Shown here one piece after another: positions 16,955 through 25,281 of a stretch of 50,565 bases of DNA (the first letter of the stretch is position 1; each line of letters starts with the position of its first letter). The position numbers and the translations under genes were made by a program. Under the pieces are notes generated by a model that did not search any database, was not told the DNA's origin, and saw nothing but the letters and a program-made list of their open reading frames with translations. Origin of the DNA: Deltaproteobacteria bacterium (GTDB lineage: Bacteria; Bdellovibrionota_C; UBA2361; JAGFJO01); NCBI GenBank assembly GCA_024102635.1, contig JAGFJO010000087.1, forward strand, positions 1 through 50,565, in the 5' to 3' direction.

Positions 16955-17135
16955 AATGCTGTTATTGAGCGGTGATCTCGCTGCTTTTCTCTCTGAATCT
17001 TGCATTTTTTCAACTACATCCAATAATTGGAAGCCGCGGAAGGCCTAAATCAATGGTTTTTGTCTCCGACCTGATGAGCGGTCGTATTAGGAGAGAACGA
17101 TCTTTTTTAATTCATTTTCACAGCAGCGAGAGCGA
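16955..17135 (+). other. 180-bp gap inside the export operon
   Basis: This is the only sizeable break in the otherwise overlapping plus-strand operon. A frame of 76 codons (16972-17202) lacks a ribosome binding site and family resemblance, and overlaps the next gene. No clear terminator is visible. The gap could hold an internal promoter; I cannot point to one. Confidence 0.3.
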
Positions 17136-18896
17136 GTGCAGACTAAAGAGCATAGCTCCAATAATACTATCTCTTGTGCACTTTCGGCGCTATATAAAGT
17201 AGTTTCGATTTTCGGACTAATCTGCTTGCTGCCACCGACACTGGTTGCCCAAGAAGGAACCGTCTTTTTTGAAAACCCTCAACTGATTGTTTCTCTTCGA
17301 AGCGCAAAGTCGCGCTCGGCCTATAGCGAACTTATAGTAACCTTTTCCGCCGGCCCGGCGGAATACAATGCTGGCATGCTCTCGAACCCGCCAAGGCTGG
17401 TTCTCGACATATCAGGCTCCAGCGCAAAGCGGCCTCAAAGCTTCCGAGTACTGGATGACAAGTTCCTTGAAAGAGTTCGTATCGGTGTTCATGACGACAA
17501 AGTGCGTTTAGTGCTCGACCTGCGTGAGGCAGGCCTCAATCATAAAGTCTTCAAAGCAGAGGCCTCGGTCAGGGTGCGGATCTTCGCGAAAGGATCCGTT
17601 TCCGGTAGAGCCGCTTCCCCGCCGATGCAGATCCTGCGCAGCGGTCCGCCGCCTAAGCGGAATAAACCGTTAAGCGGTGAGAGCTTCGTGCGCGGCATTG
17701 ATGGATATATTCAGAACCGGAACTATATTGACCGCTCAAAAGACGGGTCGGCGGAACAAACATACGAATTAAGAAATGAAGCTTTGATCGGAGCCGATCT
17801 TGACCTCGGATTTTCGGCGGCCAGGGTATCCGCACGGCAAGAGCTGGATTACGGAAAGAACGACAACGACGGGTTCGAAGAGATAGAGAGCCCGCTCAGA
17901 CTTTGGGACGCCTATCTTGATATCGGAGGCCGGGACTATTCGCTGCGGATCGGGAACCAGATTATGCGCTGGGGTAAGGGAGACGAACTTAATCCCACTG
18001 ATGTCTTCACCCCTGAGGATCTGAGTGAGTTCGTAAACCTAGAGCGCGCCGAACGCAAACTACCGGTGCCCGCCGCCGATCTGAGATACTATCTTAATCA
18101 GTCTTGGACCTTGCAGGGTGTGTGGATCCCGGTTTTTGAAGAGAGTAAGTTCGCTGAGCCGGGACAGGACTGGGAGCTCTATTTTAGCCGGATTTTAAGA
18201 GCTCAGACCGGCCTTGCAAAGATTCCCGAGCGCCGTCCTGCCAGGACTTTCGAGAATTCAGTTGGAGCAGCGCGGCTCTTGCATCAAGCAGGCTGGGGCG
18301 ACATTTCGTTCATGTACGCTTACCACTATGATGAGAACCCGGCCTTCATAGTGAACCAGACGGCAGGGCCGGGCGAGCCGCCCGTCACCATGGAGTGGGT
18401 AAGGGAACATACCGTAGGAGTAGATTTTGAGACTACGGTAGGAGAAATAGGGCTGAGAAGCGAGATGGCTTACACCACTGATCGACCATACTTTATCCTG
18501 CATCCCACTCAGCCGGACTTTCTCGTGCGGCGCGACACTCTCTCGGCTGTACTTGGCGCCGACTACACGCTTCCTTGGGAGGTATACATAAACCTTCAAG
18601 TGGTAGAAGACTTCGTCCCGGACAGACCGGAGGGGATGTATTACGATTCATCCGAAACAAGTCTGACATTACGTCTTTGGCGAAAGTTCCTTCGCGAGCA
18701 GCTTAAACTCCAGGCCACCGGGCGCTATTTTCTTACAGAGTACGACAATTTTTACAAGTTAGAGTCGATCTACGAGCTAACGGAAAATCTATTTTTGACT
18801 GCGGGATTCATGATGTTCGCGGGTGACAGCGACAGGGTTTTCGGGCAGTACGATAATAACGACCAGTTTTTTTTCAACACTAGATACTATTTTTAG
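17136..18896 (+). CDS. AMIN domain fused to a DUF1302-like outer-membrane beta-barrel
   Basis: The 586-residue exported protein has a hydrophobic signal region (about 18-38, ending LVAQEG). It is followed by an AMIN-like domain (about 45-150: YSELIVTFSAGPAEYN, PPRLVLDISGSS, ERVRIGVHDDKVRLVLDL). A short Pro-rich linker leads to a beta-barrel with alternating strands, LRIGNQIMRWGKGDELNPTD and a terminal aromatic strand ending NTRYYF, the usual C-terminal barrel signature. AMIN domains bind peptidoglycan or periplasmic glycans. DUF1302-type barrels are often encoded beside MMPL pumps and LolA-like proteins. The GTG start at 17136 is only weakly supported, so the N-terminus is uncertain. It would provide the outer-membrane end of the export path. 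Confidence 0.72.
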   Translation: MQTKEHSSNNTISCALSALYKVVSIFGLICLLPPTLVAQEGTVFFENPQLIVSLRSAKSRSAYSELIVTFSAGPAEYNAGMLSNPPRLVLDISGSSAKRPQSFRVLDDKFLERVRIGVHDDKVRLVLDLREAGLNHKVFKAEASVRVRIFAKGSVSGRAASPPMQILRSGPPPKRNKPLSGESFVRGIDGYIQNRNYIDRSKDGSAEQTYELRNEALIGADLDLGFSAARVSARQELDYGKNDNDGFEEIESPLRLWDAYLDIGGRDYSLRIGNQIMRWGKGDELNPTDVFTPEDLSEFVNLERAERKLPVPAADLRYYLNQSWTLQGVWIPVFEESKFAEPGQDWELYFSRILRAQTGLAKIPERRPARTFENSVGAARLLHQAGWGDISFMYAYHYDENPAFIVNQTAGPGEPPVTMEWVREHTVGVDFETTVGEIGLRSEMAYTTDRPYFILHPTQPDFLVRRDTLSAVLGADYTLPWEVYINLQVVEDFVPDRPEGMYYDSSETSLTLRLWRKFLREQLKLQATGRYFLTEYDNFYKLESIYELTENLFLTAGFMMFAGDSDRVFGQYDNNDQFFFNTRYYF

Positions 18897-18909
18897 GCGT
18901 GTTGGCATT

Positions 18910-21243
18910 GTGGTTAACGGTTTTATTTCTAAAAGGCTTGCCGCCTTCCTTGCGCGCAACATGCGACGCAACGCGATTGCAGTGCTTCTGACTGCGTTAT
19001 GCCTATTCCCCTCAATCACTTACATACGCTTTGAGAACTCGGTCGAATCTTTTTTGCCCTCCGACAACCAAGATGGAAGATACTATGACAAATTCAAAGA
19101 GCAGTTCGGTGACGATCAGATAATTGCGCTCGTGATTCCTATGGGCGATTCCTTCACCAAGGACGCTCTGGAGAAGATCGAGGCGCTCTCCGAGTCGATC
19201 GAAAAGCTCCCCGACGTTCGAAAGGTTCGCAGTATCACCACCGCTCAGAATATCGTGGGAACCGATGACAGCTTCGAGGTACTTCCATTTCTAGATAAAA
19301 TTCCGGAGGACGCCGCCGCATTGGCCAAGGTGAGGGAGGAGGCGCTCTCGAATCCTCTTTATAAGATAGATTTGATTTCGACCTCCGGAGACATTGCATC
19401 GATTTTGATCGAGGCCAAGCTTTCTAAGGATGATGAACGTTACAGGCGAATAGTAGATGGCCTGGAGCAGATCATGGCCAGCTCGCCCTTTGGTAATCGG
19501 TACTATTTAGCGGGCGACCCGATCATTGAACTGCAGATGACAAATGACATGTGGGGCGATCTCGCGGTCTTCGTGCCGCTCACCTACCTGGTTTTGATAC
19601 TGCTACTTTATTATTGCTACCGCGATCTTCAGGGAGTGGTGGTACCGCTAGCCACCGTCAGTATTTCGACCATGCTCTTGATGGAGACAATAGGACTGTC
19701 GGGAATCACTATGAATGCCGTGACAGTGGGACTGCCGTCACTGACTCTTTGTATCGCCGTACTGCATGCCATTCACCTGATAAGCGCCTATAGAAAATTT
19801 AGAGCGCAAGGCATGGAGCCCGATAACGCAGTCCAGCAGGCCATACTAAATACTCTTGCACCTTGCTTCTACAGCGCGCTTACCATGGGGGTCGGATTTA
19901 TATCGGTGTGCGTCACCGATCTGGTTCCGGTCCAGCAGTTCGGAATGCTTGCAGCCTATTCGGTCGTTTTATCCTATGTGGCGAGTTTCATGTTCGCGCC
20001 TTGGCTGATGCGGTTAATTCCTGCTTCAGGAGGGGAGGGACGACTTGAACGAATCCCGGCCGAGGGCTTTCTTTTCAAGCTGTGCACTCTCATGAGCCAG
20101 AGAAAGGCCTTCACGTTCGCGGCGCTGATACTTTTTCTAGCAGTCTCGTCGATCGGACTTAGCAAGGTAAAGATTGAAACTAATCACATCTCCTTTCTAC
20201 GGAAAGATACTCCGATAAGCCAAGCCACCGACTATATAGAAAAGGAATTGGGCGGGATATCGTCACTGGAGATTACGATTACAAGCACATCGCCCGAGGG
20301 CATAAAAGAACCAGCGGTGCTGCGAAAAATCGCAGAGTTCCAAGATTTTCTAGCAGGGCTTCCGACAGTATCAAAGACGGTCTCCCCGGTGCAATTTATA
20401 AAAGAGATGCATCAGGCCATGAATGGGGAAGATCCCGCCTTTTATGATCTGCCCGACTCTCGCCCCTTGATAGCGCAATACCTGCTCACATATTCTTTTT
20501 CCGGACGGGACAACGATCTTGAAGATTTCATGGACTACAGCTATAGCATCGCACGCATTCGCGCCAGAATGAAGACCGTCGGATCGCAAGAACTTGCAAG
20601 CATAATAGCGCGCGTACGCAGTTTCGCCGATCAGCATTTCTCTGAAGAGCTGACGGTGCGGATAACATCGCACTCGGTAATGCAGGCAAACATGGTTGAC
20701 ACACTTGTCTGGGGGCAGATAGGTGGTCTGGGAACCGGCTTCTTTATCATGTTTCTAATAATGCTCGTGACGCACCGCTCGGCACTGATCGCCCTAATAG
20801 GACTGATTCCCGATGTGATTCCTCTGCTTGCTGGAGCCGCGCTAATGGGATATTCGGGTATCTCGCTCAACGCAGGAACCGCCATGACATCTTGTATCGC
20901 GCTCGGATTGACTGTTGATGACACCATATTCTTCCTGCATCACGCCGGCGAAGCTTTGGCTGACAAAAGGCCTCTGGACTGGACCATGAAAACGCTTCTG
21001 AGAAATATCGCTCCGCCGGTGATTTATGCTACACTCATATTAGCTTCCGGTTTCGGCATATTGGTCTTTGCTAGCTCATATTTGACGATATATTTCGGCA
21101 TACTTTGTGCTTTCACCATAATAGTGGCGCTGCTTTGCGATCTATTAGTACTGCCGTTATTGGTATATCGTATCCCGGCCTTCAGAACAGCACTGGCAGC
21201 GTTACACACCATACCGAAAGAGGAGGAATCTAAAAATGAGTAG
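18910..21243 (+). CDS. MMPL/RND-family lipid transporter
   Basis: An inner-membrane pump of about 778 residues built of two repeats. Each has one helix, a large periplasmic loop and a cluster of five or six helices (first helix about AIAVLLTALCLFPSITYIRF; second repeat begins AFTFAALILFLAVSSIGL). Recognisable features are ENSVESFLPSDN, SITTAQNI, GITMNAVTVGLPSLTLCIAVLHAIH and the second-repeat GISLNAGTAMTSCIALGLTVDDTIFFLHH, the sterol-sensing-like helix with the proton-relay acidic pair. MMPL pumps export lipids such as mycolates and hopanoids. The GTG at 18910 is the first plausible start after the barrel stop; frames further upstream lie inside the barrel gene. A strong GAGGAGG near its 3' end serves the next gene. 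Confidence 0.88.
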   Translation: MVNGFISKRLAAFLARNMRRNAIAVLLTALCLFPSITYIRFENSVESFLPSDNQDGRYYDKFKEQFGDDQIIALVIPMGDSFTKDALEKIEALSESIEKLPDVRKVRSITTAQNIVGTDDSFEVLPFLDKIPEDAAALAKVREEALSNPLYKIDLISTSGDIASILIEAKLSKDDERYRRIVDGLEQIMASSPFGNRYYLAGDPIIELQMTNDMWGDLAVFVPLTYLVLILLLYYCYRDLQGVVVPLATVSISTMLLMETIGLSGITMNAVTVGLPSLTLCIAVLHAIHLISAYRKFRAQGMEPDNAVQQAILNTLAPCFYSALTMGVGFISVCVTDLVPVQQFGMLAAYSVVLSYVASFMFAPWLMRLIPASGGEGRLERIPAEGFLFKLCTLMSQRKAFTFAALILFLAVSSIGLSKVKIETNHISFLRKDTPISQATDYIEKELGGISSLEITITSTSPEGIKEPAVLRKIAEFQDFLAGLPTVSKTVSPVQFIKEMHQAMNGEDPAFYDLPDSRPLIAQYLLTYSFSGRDNDLEDFMDYSYSIARIRARMKTVGSQELASIIARVRSFADQHFSEELTVRITSHSVMQANMVDTLVWGQIGGLGTGFFIMFLIMLVTHRSALIALIGLIPDVIPLLAGAALMGYSGISLNAGTAMTSCIALGLTVDDTIFFLHHAGEALADKRPLDWTMKTLLRNIAPPVIYATLILASGFGILVFASSYLTIYFGILCAFTIIVALLCDLLVLPLLVYRIPAFRTALAALHTIPKEEESKNE

Positions 21244-22606
21244 GGTTAGAATGGCGCTATTAATCGGCTGGGCGGCCTTTCTCAACGGCACCGCATTTGC
21301 GCAGCATGAAGCCGTAGTCCCGGCAGCGGCCGTCTATTCCCAGCTTCTCTTCAGCGAAAATTTCCCCTTGATTGAAAATTCATTTGTGTCAGCCGCCCGC
21401 GAAGAGCTGTACCGTAAAGATACTGCGGCGCTGGCAGACCTTATCTCAAAGGCGCGCGCAATTAGAGAAGCATATGGAAGTATTTTGAAACGGCATGGCG
21501 TGCCTATCGAACTTATTTACCTCACTCTTTTCGAGAAAGAGCTGCGGGGCCGTCCCTTCGGCGCAAGTGAACGCAGGATAGGGCGATGGTTTATTGCTCC
21601 CGATATGGCTCGTGCTCTCGGACTTTCTGTTGATAGGATGAGGGACGAAAGGGCTGATACACAGCGGGAAGCGAACGCCGCCGCTAAGCTGCTTAAAAAC
21701 TTTTACCTTCAATTTTTGAATTGGGATCTGGCATTGGCTGCATTTTACCTGGGCCCGGTTGAGGTAAAAGAGATAAGCGCACTCTCAAAGAAGCAGAACT
21801 TTTGGGAGATGTGCCGAATTGGACTTATGCCCCGCTCGGGGTGCGAGATAGTAGCGCGTTTAACGGCCCTCGTTTCTCACATCACAGAGTCCGACCATGC
21901 TGCTTCGGATCTTGCAGAGGCCGTGTTCAAGATAAACGGGGGCATGAGTTACCGCTACATTACTTCCACCGTGCTGCTGCGTGACGGCTTGGAACGTCAA
22001 CGGTACACCGCCGAGCGCGCTTTCAATTTCACGGCCAGCGAAGCAGCCGCGGCATATATACGATTCTCGAACCATCCTCGGCTTGCAGGGCTGGGCCTTT
22101 TAAGTTCTGAACGTAAGGGAGCCAGTGACAGCGTCCTTGTATATATTCCTCGTGAAAGGCGCCTTGAGAACGCTTCTTCCGGGCGTGTAACGCAGCTCCT
22201 TGATTCCGTGGGGCTTAGCGTTGATGACTTTTTGCCCCGCGCTCCCGGGCTTGATCATCACCGTCTGCTGGGCGGACGAACAGTAAACGGAAAGCGGTGC
22301 CATGTGCTCGAGAGTGTTCCGAGAGCGGGAGACGAATCAACCTACGGCAGCCGGGTGCAGTGCATTGACGATGAGAGCAAAGTGCCCCTTCTTATAGAGT
22401 ACTACGATAAGTACGGCGCGCTTGTTAAAACTTATGAGGCCAGTAAGATCGGCCGGCATGATGGGACGTTGCTTGCGGAGGAATTTTCGGTCCGTCTCTG
22501 GCGCGACGCTGCAACTGCGCTCTCAACGATAATCCCGGAATCGTTCTCCACGAATGTCTCGCGTAGGATTTTCACCGAACAGCATCTGCGCTTCTCGGAT
22601 GGATAA
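21236..22606 (+). CDS. Lytic-transglycosylase-like domain fused to a LolA-like domain
   Basis: The 456-residue protein has a signal peptide (ends NGTAFAQ) and two recognisable parts. Residues about 75-180 follow the MltD/SLT pattern: YGSILKRHGVPIELIYLTLF, a Glu at the catalytic position (FEKEL), GRWFIAP, ALGLSVDRMRDERADTQRE and NWDLALAAFYLGPVEV. The GxWQF and AYN-G motifs are altered, so catalysis is uncertain. Residues about 355-440 look like the end of the LolA-like fold seen in the gene at 16112 (TVNGKRCHVLESVP, VPLLIEYYDKYGALVKTYEA). I know of no named family with this architecture. GAGGAGG lies 9 bases upstream and the start overlaps the pump gene by 8. The likely role is linking peptidoglycan passage to lipid hand-over. 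Confidence 0.65.
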   Translation: MSRVRMALLIGWAAFLNGTAFAQHEAVVPAAAVYSQLLFSENFPLIENSFVSAAREELYRKDTAALADLISKARAIREAYGSILKRHGVPIELIYLTLFEKELRGRPFGASERRIGRWFIAPDMARALGLSVDRMRDERADTQREANAAAKLLKNFYLQFLNWDLALAAFYLGPVEVKEISALSKKQNFWEMCRIGLMPRSGCEIVARLTALVSHITESDHAASDLAEAVFKINGGMSYRYITSTVLLRDGLERQRYTAERAFNFTASEAAAAYIRFSNHPRLAGLGLLSSERKGASDSVLVYIPRERRLENASSGRVTQLLDSVGLSVDDFLPRAPGLDHHRLLGGRTVNGKRCHVLESVPRAGDESTYGSRVQCIDDESKVPLLIEYYDKYGALVKTYEASKIGRHDGTLLAEEFSVRLWRDAATALSTIIPESFSTNVSRRIFTEQHLRFSDG

Positions 22607-22611
22607 ATTGG

Positions 22612-23424
22612 CTATGAGGATAGGAACTCAACGACGCGCTTATTAAATAGATCGGCTTTCTCCTCCTGAATAAAGTGCCCGCTATCTGTGATGTATTCTA
22701 ATTTCGAGCCCTTAAGATCCTGCGATAGCCTCTCAGGAACCCACGGATAAAAGTACCTCTCATGCTCAGCCCACAGAATAAGAGCCGGCGGAGATTTTGC
22801 GCGCAGCTTTGCCATTATCTCGTCCGCGCCCCTTCCAAGCTCGCGCATCAGCCGCAGCGCGATCCAGCGGGACCTAACGGTACTCAAGCACCGCACATAT
22901 TCATCAAGTGTGGGCTTTTCAAGAAAGCTGACATCAAAAAATCCCTTTCGAAGTCCAGCGCGCAGCCCTAGCGCCCCAAATGGCAAAAAAATCAGGTCCC
23001 CTAAAAGCGGTGCCATCATAAGCCGCACTTCAAAAGCGCTTATCCCGCTCGGATACGCAGTACCTGAAAATATCACCAGCTTATCAACCCGCGCCGGATC
23101 AAGAGCGGCTGCTGCAAGTGCTACCAAGGCGCCCGAATCAGCCCCGACAAGATGCGCCTTGTCTATCTCTAAAGTTTCCATAAGGCGCAAGGTAAAACGT
23201 CCAAGCCCGATACAGCTATAATCATAATCGGCCTTATCACTATCGCCGAGGCCGACTAAATCGAAGGCCACTGCGCGATGCCGTTCGGCGAAAGATGGAA
23301 CGTTCTTGCGCCATGCTTGCAGCGTTTCGGGGAATCCATGAATAAAAAGTACGGCCGGACCTGAACCGTACTCGCTTATCCTGACTTTTATCCCATCTAG
23401 CTCTATAAATTTCGTATTCAGCAT
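22612..23424 (-). CDS. Alpha/beta hydrolase with Asp nucleophile (epoxide hydrolase/dehalogenase-like)
   Basis: This is a 271-residue alpha/beta hydrolase. The oxyanion-hole motif HGFPETLQAWRK is typical of epoxide hydrolases, and DLVGLGDSDKADYDYS follows. The nucleophile elbow reads VGADSGAL: in the G-x-Nu-x-G register Asp96 is the nucleophile, not Ser. The His is in DSGHFIQEEK near the C-terminus, and the acid may be the Glu in LWAEHERYF. Asp-nucleophile members are epoxide hydrolases, haloalkane or fluoroacetate dehalogenases. The ATG at 23424 (MLNTKFIELDG) is preferred; 23451 would add nine residues. Its 3' end faces that of the export operon with 5 bases between stops; it diverges from the flavoprotein gene and may share its control region. 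Confidence 0.8.
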   Translation of the reverse strand: MLNTKFIELDGIKVRISEYGSGPAVLFIHGFPETLQAWRKNVPSFAERHRAVAFDLVGLGDSDKADYDYSCIGLGRFTLRLMETLEIDKAHLVGADSGALVALAAAALDPARVDKLVIFSGTAYPSGISAFEVRLMMAPLLGDLIFLPFGALGLRAGLRKGFFDVSFLEKPTLDEYVRCLSTVRSRWIALRLMRELGRGADEIMAKLRAKSPPALILWAEHERYFYPWVPERLSQDLKGSKLEYITDSGHFIQEEKADLFNKRVVEFLSS

Positions 23425-23497
23425 AACGGCTCTGCACTTATAGCCCCTCAATTATATGGCTTCTAGGTGTGGCTTACGAGTGTTAATCTGTGCCGTG

Positions 23498-25099
23498 ATG
23501 AATGTTAAACTCAAGAGCTGTATCTCGGCATGGAAGGAAGCGCTTGGCGACGAGTTCGCAGACAAGCGGCCCGAAACCCTGCGCCGCTATGGCGCCAACC
23601 TAACTCCTTATGGCGCCCAGCCGGTAGCGGTTCTTTGCCCCGGAGATCAAAACGAACTTCGCCGAGTGCTCGAGATAGCTTCACAGCATCAGGTGCCGCT
23701 TTATCCGATTAGCAGGGGAAAGAACTGGGGCTACGGCGCTGCTATGCCTTCAAGTGAAGAATGTGCAATCGTAGAACTGAGCAGGCTAAACCGGATTATC
23801 GAGGTCAACCAGGAGCTTGCATACGCTGTGGTGGAACCCGGTGTTACTCAGCAGCAGCTCTATCGTTATCTTCAAGATCATAATCTCCCGCTGGTAATGG
23901 ATGTGACCGGCGGGCCCCCGGAAGCGAGCCTTATAGGAAATATAGTCGAGCGAGGATATGGCCAGACTCAGTACAGCGATCACTTTCTTTTCTCTTCTGG
24001 AATGGAGGTGATGCTGGCCAATGGACGAACGGTTACCACCGGATTTGGCCGCTTTGAGAATGCCAAGACAACTTATCTTTATAAGTGGGGCATCGGGCCG
24101 GTTTTAGATGGCCTTTTCACCCAATCTAATTTCGGCATCGTAACCAAGGTAGGAGTATGGCTGATGCCCGAGCCTGAATACTTTGGCGTGTTCTTCTTTC
24201 AGGTGGAAGATGAAACAGTTCTTTGCCAGGTCATTGAGAAACTTCGAAAGCTGCGCATGGACGGCACCCTTACCGCCGCCACCCATCTAGCAAACGACAT
24301 GCGGGTATTATCGGCTTTGCAGCAGTATCCGTGGGAAGAGGCCGGAGGCAGATTCCCGTTGCCTGAGGAAATTCGTAAAAAGGTTATATCGAGATGGGGA
24401 ATAAGCCGATGGAACTGTGCCGGAGGATTGACTGGAAGTAAACCTGAAGTGCTGTCGAAGGTTAAAAGGATCCGACGCGAACTCCGCGGGCTTTGCCGGG
24501 TAAGATTTATCTCCGAGAGAATGCTGGCATGGATTAGGCGGCTCGCTCCTCTCTTCAAACTTCTAAGAGGGGTCGATCTGAATCAGAAGCTGGCGATCTT
24601 CGGTCTAATGAAAGGGATCCCTACTGAGAAGCCAACCCTCGGCTGTTATTGGAGGAAGCGGTGCCAGGCCCCGGCTTCAAATTTAGACCCAGTAGCCGAT
24701 AGTTGCGGCGTGCAATGGTGCGCACCGGTTATCCCGGCTACAACGCGCGATTTAACGGAGATGCTGACGGTCACGCGCGAGATCACTGATCGGTGCGGCT
24801 TTGAGCTTAACGTCTCACTCAATCTCGTTACCCCTCGCGCACTCTCATGTATTGTAGGAATCTTTTTCGACAAGGAAGACGCCGAGCAGAGCTCTGCAGC
24901 ACGGCGATGTAATGAAGAGCTGCATTCCCGCTACATAGAGCTTGGTTACATTCCTTATCGCTCCGGCACGCCGTATTTCGGTACTTATATAAAAAGCAGC
25001 ACTTCGCCTACAAGCACGTTCGATGACGTATGCCAGGAGATTAAGAAGGCGCTCGATCCGGCCAATATACTGGCGCCAGGGCGGTATGGTATTGGTTAA
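23498..25099 (+). CDS. VAO/PCMH-type FAD-linked oxidoreductase (4-cresol dehydrogenase/vanillyl-alcohol oxidase-like)
   Basis: About 533 residues. The FAD-binding domain is typical of the VAO family: PLYPISRGKNWGYGAAMP, ELSRLNRIIEVNQELAYAVV, EPGVTQQQLYRYLQDHNLPL, VTGGPPEASLIGNIVERGYG and SSGMEVMLANGRTV. The C-terminal part ends IKKALDPANILAPGRYGIG, a common end of this family. Relatives oxidise para-substituted phenols, benzylic amines or alcohols with FAD often bound covalently. Next to a tyrosine phenol-lyase-like enzyme and an N-acyl amino acid synthase, a phenolic substrate is attractive but unproven. The ATG at 23498 (MNVKLKS) is preferred over 23456. No cytochrome partner, which 4-cresol dehydrogenase needs, is encoded nearby. 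Confidence 0.85.
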   Translation: MNVKLKSCISAWKEALGDEFADKRPETLRRYGANLTPYGAQPVAVLCPGDQNELRRVLEIASQHQVPLYPISRGKNWGYGAAMPSSEECAIVELSRLNRIIEVNQELAYAVVEPGVTQQQLYRYLQDHNLPLVMDVTGGPPEASLIGNIVERGYGQTQYSDHFLFSSGMEVMLANGRTVTTGFGRFENAKTTYLYKWGIGPVLDGLFTQSNFGIVTKVGVWLMPEPEYFGVFFFQVEDETVLCQVIEKLRKLRMDGTLTAATHLANDMRVLSALQQYPWEEAGGRFPLPEEIRKKVISRWGISRWNCAGGLTGSKPEVLSKVKRIRRELRGLCRVRFISERMLAWIRRLAPLFKLLRGVDLNQKLAIFGLMKGIPTEKPTLGCYWRKRCQAPASNLDPVADSCGVQWCAPVIPATTRDLTEMLTVTREITDRCGFELNVSLNLVTPRALSCIVGIFFDKEDAEQSSAARRCNEELHSRYIELGYIPYRSGTPYFGTYIKSSTSPTSTFDDVCQEIKKALDPANILAPGRYGIG

Positions 25100-25129
25100 G
25101 AGGAAGGGGCAGAAAGCCGGGGGCGCGAT

Positions 25130-25246
25130 TCTGCCTAGGATCACAGACAGATTACGGCTCGTGAAGCAGCTCTTACTGTTGAGAGATTTTGCGCGAGGCT
25201 CTTAAGCCCGAAGGTAATACAAGCCTCCACAAGATCGGGAGCCAGG
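25130..25246. repeat. Dispersed repeat, copy 1 (partner at 30601)
   Basis: About 117 bp between the flavoprotein and ybbP align with 30601-30719 at roughly 70% by eye. Well-conserved blocks are TACGGCTCGTGA and GCGCGAGGCT followed by AGCCCGAAGG. Neither copy is in a recognised gene. The second copy lies in mobile-element debris, so this is probably a decayed element end marking the right border of the cluster. Confidence 0.55.
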
Positions 25247-25281
25247 AATGGTTCTGAGCTTACGGGTAGTAGAAGGTCTTC

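Noticed and set aside
16972..17202. Small gene in the gap before the AMIN-barrel
   Set aside because: It has no ribosome binding site, no family resemblance, and overlaps the AMIN-barrel start.
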